From Actinomycetes bacterium (lineage in GTDB: Bacteria; Actinomycetota; Acidimicrobiia; Acidimicrobiales; Microtrichaceae), in NCBI GenBank assembly GCA_023423215.1, contig JAFAFZ010000128.1:1-7504 (forward strand): a stretch of DNA of 7,504 nucleotides, read 5' to 3'. Position numbers and translations under genes: made by a program. The number at the start of each line of letters is the position of its first letter. Positions within the stretch are counted from its first letter, which is position 1. The notes beneath the pieces are model-generated. The model searched no databases. It was not told the origin of the DNA and saw nothing but the letters and a program-made list of their open reading frames with translations. Shown one piece after another: positions 1 to 5,020 of this stretch.

Positions 1-278
1 GACAGCGCGGAGACCAAGGGGTACTTCTGCTCGTAGAGCGCGTTCGCCTTGATGATCGGCGCCAGGTAGTCCTCGGCGAACTCCTGTCGCAGGTCCAGCT
101 GCTCGTAGGCGATCGCGCCCGCGCCCAGCGCCTTCTCCCGGTTGCCCTCGAGCGTGCCCTCCTGGCCGACGTCCGCCGACAGGCACACGACCTCGAGTCC
201 GAGGTTCTCGATCATCCAGCGCACCGCGACCGAGGTGTCGAGGCCGCCCGAGTAGGCCAGCACGACTCGCTTCGCCAT
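1..278 (-). CDS. argG: Argininosuccinate synthase, N-terminal part (runs off the left edge)
   Basis: ArgG joins citrulline and aspartate using ATP to give argininosuccinate, the penultimate step of arginine synthesis, in the cytoplasm. Only the first 92 codons are in the window. The protein begins MAKRVVLAYSGGLDTS. The AYSGGLDTS stretch (residues 8-16) is the ATP-pyrophosphatase P-loop of the family, and ADVGQE (about residues 35-40) and IKANALYEQKYPL near the cut edge are also family-typical. The ATG at 278-276 is preceded on the minus strand by GGAG (290-287) with 8-base spacing, which fixes the start. It is the last arg gene seen here, separated from argR by 88 bp containing two hairpins. 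argH would be expected next but lies outside the window. No stop or frameshift is seen in the visible part. Identity is nearly certain; completeness cannot be judged. Confidence 0.96.
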   Translation of the reverse strand, partial: MAKRVVLAYSGGLDTSVAVRWMIENLGLEVVCLSADVGQEGTLEGNREKALGAGAIAYEQLDLRQEFAEDYLAPIIKANALYEQKYPLVSAL

Positions 279-310
279 GGTGTCGTCTCCGTTCTCTTCT
301 ACGAGGTCGT

Positions 311-329
311 GGGCGGCGCGGCGCCGCCC
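311..329 (-). other. GC-rich hairpin in the argR-argG spacer (8-bp stem)
   Basis: GGGCGGCG (311-318) and CGCCGCCC (322-329) are perfect reverse complements around a 3-base loop. It lies between the argR stop and the argG Shine-Dalgarno. No run of T follows on the minus strand, so it is not a classic intrinsic terminator. It could be a weak or U-tract-free terminator, an RNA processing or stability element, or simply GC-rich spacer. The structure is visible; the role is inference. Confidence 0.5.
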
Positions 330-338
330 GGGTGGGGC

Positions 339-354
339 GGCGACCGGGGTCGCC
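339..354 (-). other. Second hairpin just downstream of the argR stop (7-bp perfect stem)
   Basis: GGCGACC (339-345) and GGTCGCC (348-354) are perfect complements with GG between. In practice this is a 6-bp stem with a 4-base loop. It begins 13 bases after the argR stop codon in the direction of transcription and is followed 9 bases later by the 311-329 hairpin. No T tract follows. The pair could attenuate or terminate transcription before argG or protect the upstream mRNA 3' end, but function is not demonstrable from sequence. Confidence 0.5.
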
Positions 355-366
355 GGGGTGTCGGTG

Positions 367-840
367 TCAGGTGAGGCCGGCCAGGTCGTGGATGCGCGCC
401 GCGACCTCGGGACCGCCGCCCTCGAGGGCGATCAGCAGCAGTGTGTCATCTCCGGCGACCGTGCCGATCACGCCGGCGACGCCCGCTCGGTCGATCGCGG
501 AGGCGACGACGTGGGCGGATCCCGGCGGCGTGCGCAGCACGACCAGGGCACCGGAGCGGTCGACCTCGACCACCCAGTCGCCGAGCACACGGCGAAGGTG
601 GTCCTGGGGTGCGACCTGCTCCTTCGGCAGCTCGGGGACCGCGTACGCGGTCTCGCCGCCGGGGATGCGCACCTTGATCGCCCCGAGCTCCTCGAGGTCG
701 CGCGACACGGTCGACACGTTGACCTCGACCCCCACGTCGCCGAGCAGCTCGACGAGGTGCGCCTGGTTCGTGACGCGGTGCTCCTCGAGCAGCTTCGCGA
801 TCAGGTGCTGGCGCTGCGCCTTGTTGGGGCGCCCGCTCAC
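367..840 (-). CDS. argR: Arginine repressor ArgR
   Basis: ArgR is the hexameric arginine-sensing regulator that binds ARG-box operators and represses arginine biosynthesis when arginine is abundant. The protein is 157 residues, normal for the family. The N-terminal winged helix-turn-helix (about residues 5-70) carries the recognition motif VSRDLEELGAIKV (SRDL at 46-49). The C-terminal oligomerisation and arginine-binding domain (about 80-157) carries GTVAGDDT (126-133), where the paired aspartates contact arginine. I chose the GTG at 840-838, which is preceded by GGAG (852-849) at 8-base spacing. It overlaps the argF stop as GTGA. The same frame stays open upstream to 1269, but that stretch is argF read out of frame. 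As the fifth gene of the operon it probably controls its own transcription through the box in front of argC. Confidence 0.95.
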   Translation of the reverse strand: MSGRPNKAQRQHLIAKLLEEHRVTNQAHLVELLGDVGVEVNVSTVSRDLEELGAIKVRIPGGETAYAVPELPKEQVAPQDHLRRVLGDWVVEVDRSGALVVLRTPPGSAHVVASAIDRAGVAGVIGTVAGDDTLLLIALEGGGPEVAARIHDLAGLT

Positions 841-1751
841 GACGGGTGCTCCGCGTCGGCCAGGCCGTCGGTGAGCAGCCAGTGCACGAGGCCGCGGGCG
901 GTGTGCATCCGGTTGTGGGCCTGGGGCCAGATGCGGCTCGCCGGGCCGTCGAGCACCTCGTCGGTGGCCTCGTCGTTGCGGTGGGCGGGCAGGCAGTGCA
1001 GGAAGATGGCGTCCTCGGCCGCTGCGGCCATCAGCGCGCCGTCGACCTGCCACCGGGCGAACGCCTCGGTGCGCACGCGGCGCTCTTCTTCCTGGCCCAT
1101 CGAGTACCAGGCGTCGGTGTAGACGACGTGCGCGCCCTGCACCGCCTCCCGGGGATCCTCGACCAGCTCGAACGAGCCGCCGGTCGCGTGCAGCCGGTCC
1201 GTCGTCGCCTCGTCGAAGCCGTAGCCCGGCGGGTTCGAAACGCGGAACGCCGCGCCGACGAGCCCGCACGCCAGCCCGAGCGAGCGCGCCACGTTGTTGG
1301 CGTCGCCGACGTAGGTGACGGTCAGCCCCTCGAGCCGTCCGAACGACTGGCGGATGGTCAGCAGGTCGGCGAGCGCCTGCACCGGATGGGCGTCGTCCGA
1401 GAGGAGGTTCACGACCGGGACGGATGCCGCCGCGGCGAGCCGTTCGACCTTGTCGTGCGCGAAGACGCGGGCGCCGATGACCGATCCGTAGCCGGAGAAC
1501 AGGCGCGCCAGGTCCTCGGCGGACTCGCGGGTGTCGATGCCGACCTCTTCGTTGCGCAGCGTGACGGGATGCCCGCCGAGCTGCACGACCGCCATCTCCA
1601 TCGAGGTGCGGGTGCGCGCCGAGGGCTTCTCGAAGAGCAGCGTCGCCCCCCGGCCCTCGAGCACCCGGGACAGCCCGGTGGCCTCGGAGCGGTCGAGCAC
1701 CTCGACCAGCTCGTCCGGGGTCAGGTCGTCGATCTCGAGCAGGTGCCTCAT
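837..1751 (-). CDS. argF: Ornithine carbamoyltransferase
   Basis: ArgF transfers the carbamoyl group of carbamoyl phosphate to ornithine, giving citrulline and phosphate. The protein has 304 residues, a normal length. The carbamoyl-phosphate loop is SARTRT (44-49, a variant of the common STRTR). HPVQALAD (122-129) is the second phosphate-binding motif, and GDANNVARS (149-157) matches the ornithine-binding domain. DAWYSMGQE (213-221) is the SMG loop, and HCLPA (252-256) holds the active-site cysteine. The SMG and HCLP motifs distinguish it from aspartate carbamoyltransferase. The ATG at 1751-1749 overlaps the argD TGA as ATGA and has GGAG (1763-1760) 8 bases upstream. The operon context indicates the anabolic enzyme rather than the catabolic one of the arginine deiminase pathway. 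Confidence 0.97.
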   Translation of the reverse strand: MRHLLEIDDLTPDELVEVLDRSEATGLSRVLEGRGATLLFEKPSARTRTSMEMAVVQLGGHPVTLRNEEVGIDTRESAEDLARLFSGYGSVIGARVFAHDKVERLAAAASVPVVNLLSDDAHPVQALADLLTIRQSFGRLEGLTVTYVGDANNVARSLGLACGLVGAAFRVSNPPGYGFDEATTDRLHATGGSFELVEDPREAVQGAHVVYTDAWYSMGQEEERRVRTEAFARWQVDGALMAAAAEDAIFLHCLPAHRNDEATDEVLDGPASRIWPQAHNRMHTARGLVHWLLTDGLADAEHPS

Positions 1752-2959
1752 GCGCCCGTCTCCGCGGTCGTGTCGTGCGCTGCCACGTCGACCTGCGCGG
1801 CCGCGTGCAGCACCGCCGAGATGCGGTCGATGCCGTGGTCGATCTCGTCGTCCGAGATCAGCAGGCTGGGCGCCAGGCGCAGCGCGGTGGGCGTCACCGC
1901 GTTGACCACGACGCCGACGTCGAGCAGCGCCTGGGCGAGCACCTTGGCGTCCGCGCCACCGAGCTGCTCCGGGACGACCTCGACCGCGAGCAGCAGGCCG
2001 AGGCCTCGCACGTCGGCGACGCCGGGGAGCGTGCGCAGCCCGTCCACGAAGCGCTGACCGGCGCGCGTGGAGCGGCTCGGCACGTCCTCGCGCTGCATGA
2101 CCTCGAGCACCGTGCGGGCGGCGGCAGCGACGAGCGGTTGGCCGCCGTAGGTCGTCGCGTGGTCACCGGGCTCGAACACGGACGCCACCTCGGCCCGCGC
2201 CCAGCACGCCCCGATCGGCACGCCGTTGCCCAGCGCCTTGGCGACGGTCACCACGTCGGGCACGACGTCGAAGTGCTGGTGGGCGAACCACCGACCGCAG
2301 CGACCGAGGCCGGTCTGGACCTCGTCGACCATGAACAGCACGCCCCGCTCGTCGCAGAGCTCGCGCACCGCGCGGAAGTACTCCGCGGTGGCCGGGTTGA
2401 CCCCGCCCTCGCCCTGCACCGGCTCGAGCAGCACCGCGGTGACCGTGTCGTCGATCGCCGAGGCCAGCTCGTCGACGTCGGACCAGGTGACGTGGCGGAA
2501 CCCCTCGGGCAGCGGCTGGAACACCTCGTGCTTCGCCGGCTGGCCGGTGGCGTGCAGGGTGGCCAGGGTGCGGCCGTGGAAGCTGCCGTACGCGCTGACC
2601 ACCACGTGGCGGCCGCGGCCGCCGAACTTGCGTGCCAGCTTGATGGCGCACTCGTTCGCCTCGGCGCCGGAGTTCGAGAAGAACACCTGTCCCCCGCCGC
2701 CGAGCAGGCCGTCGAGCGTGCGGGCGAGCGGCCGGTTCTGGTCGTTCGCGAACAGGTTCGAGACGTGCAGCAGCGTCCGGGACTGCTCGGCCAACGTCGC
2801 GGCGACCTCGGGGTGCGCATGGCCGAGCGAGGTCACGGCGAGCCCCGAGAGCAGGTCGAGGTACTCGTTGCCACGGTCGTCGACGAGCCACGAGCCGTGC
2901 CCGCGCACGAACTCCACGGGCGGCACCGGGTAGGTCGGCATCAACGGATCGGAGGTCAT
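1748..2959 (-). CDS. argD: Acetylornithine aminotransferase
   Basis: ArgD is a PLP-dependent class III aminotransferase. It converts N-acetylglutamate semialdehyde and glutamate to N-acetylornithine and 2-oxoglutarate. The 403-residue protein shows NSGAEANE (96-103), GSFHGRT (125-131, cofactor ring stacking), EPVQGEGG (179-186) and VDEVQTGLGR (211-220, with Asp212 for the PLP nitrogen). AKALGNG (240-246) has Lys241 as the Schiff-base lysine. The region TYGGQPL (270-276) carries Gln where Asn is commoner (GGNPL). The start at 2959 is chosen over the Met at 2941 because AGGAG (2971-2967) lies 7 bases before it and it overlaps the argB stop as ATGA. Nothing like a ribosome site precedes 2941. 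The frame stays open through argB, but only as a shadow. Some ArgD enzymes also serve lysine synthesis as DapC; this cannot be decided here. Confidence 0.96.
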   Translation of the reverse strand: MTSDPLMPTYPVPPVEFVRGHGSWLVDDRGNEYLDLLSGLAVTSLGHAHPEVAATLAEQSRTLLHVSNLFANDQNRPLARTLDGLLGGGGQVFFSNSGAEANECAIKLARKFGGRGRHVVVSAYGSFHGRTLATLHATGQPAKHEVFQPLPEGFRHVTWSDVDELASAIDDTVTAVLLEPVQGEGGVNPATAEYFRAVRELCDERGVLFMVDEVQTGLGRCGRWFAHQHFDVVPDVVTVAKALGNGVPIGACWARAEVASVFEPGDHATTYGGQPLVAAAARTVLEVMQREDVPSRSTRAGQRFVDGLRTLPGVADVRGLGLLLAVEVVPEQLGGADAKVLAQALLDVGVVVNAVTPTALRLAPSLLISDDEIDHGIDRISAVLHAAAQVDVAAHDTTAETGA

Positions 2960-3912
2960 GGCTGGGCTCCTGTGGGGCCGGTCGCGGGCGGCGTGGCATC
3001 GTCGGGAGCATCGGAGGCCACGACCATGGTGCCGACGCCGGCGTCGGTGAGCAGTTCGAGCAGCAGGACGTGGGGCACACGTCCGTCGATGAGGTGGACG
3101 GAGCCGACGCCGTGCTCGATCGAGCGCACGCAGCCGGCCATCTTCGGGATCATGCCGCCGGAGACCACCCCGGTCGAGATGTGGTCGCGCACCTCGTCGG
3201 TGGAGACGCGCGTGATGAGCGAGCCCGGGTCGTCGACGTCCGCGAGCAGCCCGGGCACGTCGGTCAGGAAGATCAGCTTCTCGGCGTGCAGCGCCTGCGC
3301 GATCTCGGTCGCGGCGTCGTCCGCGTTGATGTTGTACGTCTGCCCCGCCTCGTCCGCACCGATCGTCGCGATGACCGGGATGAGGTCCATCGAGAGCGTG
3401 CGCTCGATCAGGGCGGGCTGCACCTTGGTGACCGACCCGACGAACCCGAGCTCGGGGTCGTGGGCGGTGGCGGTGAGCAGCATGGCATCGGTGCCCGAGA
3501 GCCCGACGGCGAGCGGGCCCGCGGTGTTCAGCGCGGTGACGATGTCGGAGTTGACCTTGCCGATGAGCACCATCTGCGCGATCTCGAGGGTCTCGGCGTC
3601 GGTGACCCGCCGCCCGTCGACGAAGGAGGACTCCTTCCCGACCCGCCGCAGCCACTCGCCGATCTGGGGGCCGCCGCCGTGGACGACGACCGGACGCATG
3701 CCGACGCGATGCATCATCACGACGTCCTTCGCGAAGTCGGCGAAGAGCTCGGGGCTCGTCATGGCGTTGCCGCCGAACTTCACGACGACGACCGACCCGC
3801 GGAACCGCTCGATGTAGGGCAGCGCCTGGAGCAGGACGTCCACTGCGACCGTCGGGTCCCGGCGCGGGTCCGCCACGTGGCCCGTCGTGGCCGGGGCGTC
3901 GGAGGCGCTCAC
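2956..3912 (-). CDS. argB: Acetylglutamate kinase
   Basis: ArgB phosphorylates N-acetylglutamate with ATP and is often the arginine feedback point. The 318-residue protein is an amino-acid kinase. It shows KFGGNAM (45-51), HGGGPQI (78-84), GRRVTD (100-105), GLSGTDA (137-143), NINADDAA (194-201), LTDVPG (216-221), GGMIPK and the C-terminal LLTDAGVGT. About 44 residues precede the first catalytic lysine, including a predicted helix ending ALPYIERFRGS. Such an N-terminal helix marks arginine-inhibited kinases and is missing in the insensitive E. coli type, so feedback inhibition is likely (inference). The GTG at 3912-3910 overlaps the argC TGA as GTGA and has a modest GGGA site (3923-3920) 7 bases upstream. 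Later GTG codons at residues 13 and 24 are possible but less likely starts. argJ, usually found immediately upstream of argB in this locus, is missing. Confidence 0.96.
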   Translation of the reverse strand: MSASDAPATTGHVADPRRDPTVAVDVLLQALPYIERFRGSVVVVKFGGNAMTSPELFADFAKDVVMMHRVGMRPVVVHGGGPQIGEWLRRVGKESSFVDGRRVTDAETLEIAQMVLIGKVNSDIVTALNTAGPLAVGLSGTDAMLLTATAHDPELGFVGSVTKVQPALIERTLSMDLIPVIATIGADEAGQTYNINADDAATEIAQALHAEKLIFLTDVPGLLADVDDPGSLITRVSTDEVRDHISTGVVSGGMIPKMAGCVRSIEHGVGSVHLIDGRVPHVLLLELLTDAGVGTMVVASDAPDDATPPATGPTGAQP

Positions 3913-4928
3913 GGGTAGGTCCCGACGAGCTGGAGGCCGGCGGTCTCGTCCAGGCCGAGCGCCAGGTTCGCGCACTGCACCGCGGCGCCCGACGCACCCT
4001 TGCCCAGGTTGTCGATGGCGCACAGCGCCACGACGGTCCCGGTGCGCTCGTCCACCCGGGCCGTCACGTGCGCGGCGTTGGTGCCGAAGGTGGCCTTCGT
4101 CGACGGCGAGCGCTCGGCGACCACCACGAAGGGCTCGTCCGCGTAGAACTCTCCGAGCACCTCGAGCACGTCGGCGGTCGTCAGGCCGTCACGAGCGGGG
4201 TCGCCGTAGCAGGTGGCCAGGATGCCGCGGTTCAGCGGCGCGAGGTGCGGTGTGAACAGCACCGAGGCGCCGATGTTCATCTCCATCTCGGGCGTGTGGC
4301 GGTGCGAGAGCAGGCCGTACGCCGTGAAGTCCTCGTCGACGGTGCAGAAGGTCGTGTTCGGCTTGGGTGGCCGACCGGCCCCCGAGACGCCCGACGCGGC
4401 GTCGACGATCACCCGGCCGGGGTCGACCAGGCCGGCCCGCACGAGCGGCGCCATCGGCAGCGACGCCGCCGTGGGGTAGCACCCGGGCGTGGCGATGCAG
4501 TCGGTGGCGCGCAGCTGCTCCCGGTAGAGCTCGGGCAGCCCGTACACGAAGCGGTCGAGCAGGTCGGGACGGGTGTGCTCCTCGCCGTACCACCGGGGGT
4601 AGGCGGCGGGATCGGACAGGCGGAAGTCCGCACCGAGGTCGACCACCACCCGGACACGGTCGACGAGGTCCCCCACGATGCCCTGGCTGGTGCCGTGCGG
4701 CAGCCCGAGGAACACCACGTCCAGGTCGTCGACCAGGTCCGGCGACCACGGCTGGAAGACCAGGTCGCTGTAGGCCGCGGCGAGGCTCGGGTACAGGTCC
4801 GCCACGGCCGTGCCGGCCTGCGAGTCCCCGGTGGCCACGCGCACGCGGAGCTCCGGGTGCTGCGCGCAGATCCGCAGCAGCTCCGCGCCCGTGAACCCGG
4901 AGGCCCCGATGATGCCGATGTCGAACAT
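3909..4928 (-). CDS. argC: N-acetyl-gamma-glutamyl-phosphate reductase
   Basis: ArgC reduces N-acetylglutamyl phosphate to the semialdehyde with NADPH. From the ATG at 4928 the protein is 339 residues, normal for the family. It has the dinucleotide-binding loop GASGFTG (8-14), LGLPHGTS (74-81) and LGADFRL (98-104). ATPGCYPTA (146-154) has the catalytic Cys150, SGVSGAGR lies at 179-186, and SHRHTPEM (208-215) has the active-site histidines. A GTG six bases upstream (4934) is in frame. I prefer the ATG: AGGG lies 7 bases before it, and TAGGGT is at the right distance for a leaderless mRNA that starts at this codon. It is the first gene of the arg run, 87 bp after pheT, behind a probable ArgR operator. 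Its stop overlaps the argB start. No sign of truncation. Confidence 0.96.
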   Translation of the reverse strand: MFDIGIIGASGFTGAELLRICAQHPELRVRVATGDSQAGTAVADLYPSLAAAYSDLVFQPWSPDLVDDLDVVFLGLPHGTSQGIVGDLVDRVRVVVDLGADFRLSDPAAYPRWYGEEHTRPDLLDRFVYGLPELYREQLRATDCIATPGCYPTAASLPMAPLVRAGLVDPGRVIVDAASGVSGAGRPPKPNTTFCTVDEDFTAYGLLSHRHTPEMEMNIGASVLFTPHLAPLNRGILATCYGDPARDGLTTADVLEVLGEFYADEPFVVVAERSPSTKATFGTNAAHVTARVDERTGTVVALCAIDNLGKGASGAAVQCANLALGLDETAGLQLVGTYP

Positions 4929-4934
4929 TCGCAC

Positions 4935-4940
4935 ACCCTA
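4935..4940 (-). promoter_or_regulatory. Candidate -10 element of a (near-)leaderless argC promoter
   Basis: On the minus strand TAGGGT fits the TANNNT pattern of actinobacterial -10 elements. Six bases separate it from the ATG at 4928, so transcription would start on or beside the A of the start codon. No good -35 is visible; the nearest TTGCAG is at a 20-base spacing inside the ARG-box repeat. The same bases also offer AGGG as a Shine-Dalgarno, which competes as an explanation. This is inference from spacing only. Confidence 0.45.
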
Positions 4941-4949
4941 GCGCAGCTT

Positions 4950-4967
4950 CGTGCAGGTTCCTGCAAT
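4950..4967 (-). promoter_or_regulatory. Probable ARG box (ArgR operator) of the arg operon
   Basis: The core 4952-4965 is TGCAGG, two bases, CCTGCA: a perfect 6-bp inverted repeat. The half-sites TGC and GCA are 8 bases apart, the same geometry as the TGA-N8-TCA core of classical ARG boxes. It lies 22-39 bases before the argC ATG, at the end of an operon that encodes ArgR itself. If the -10 at 4935-4940 is real, the box covers the -35 region, so bound ArgR would block RNA polymerase. The palindrome is seen; its identity as an operator is inferred from geometry and context. Confidence 0.65.
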
Positions 4968-4999
4968 TAGTTGCGACTGTCGCGGGCTCGCCGGATGTC

Positions 5000-5020
5000 C
5001 CTGGGGCCACGGCCCCTAGG
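5000..5020 (-). terminator. Weak terminator candidate at the pheT stop codon
   Basis: GGGGCC (5003-5008) and GGCCCC (5011-5016) pair, and CCT (5000-5002) can pair with AGG (5018-5020) if one T bulges, giving about 9 bp. The pheT TAG stop (5018-5016) lies inside the stem. No T run follows on the minus strand, so termination would be inefficient or of a U-tract-free type. The hairpin could instead leave some read-through into argC. Confidence 0.35.

Noticed and set aside
367..1269. Apparent 300-residue protein with ArgR at its C-terminus
   Set aside because: The first half is argF out of frame. GTG at 840 with GGAG 8 bases upstream gives a normal 157-residue ArgR.
846..2057. 403-codon plus-strand open frame opposite argF and part of argD
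   Set aside because: Low-complexity shadow translation (many Arg, Gly, Val and Glu); the minus strand encodes a full ornithine carbamoyltransferase with all motifs.
1775..3817. 680-codon open frame on the plus strand opposite argD and argB
   Set aside because: It is antisense to two genes with complete catalytic motifs, its translation is rich in Arg, Gly and Val without any domain I recognise, and long antisense frames are expected at this GC content.
1748..3997. Apparent 749-residue fusion in the argD frame reaching back through argB
   Set aside because: The upstream part is argB read in the wrong frame and is Arg/Ala-rich. The ribosome site and ATGA overlap at 2959 define the real argD start.
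4929..4934. GTG at 4934 as the argC start
   Set aside because: AGGG would be only about two bases away, and the start two codons later fits both Shine-Dalgarno and leaderless spacing. The two-residue difference does not affect the domain.
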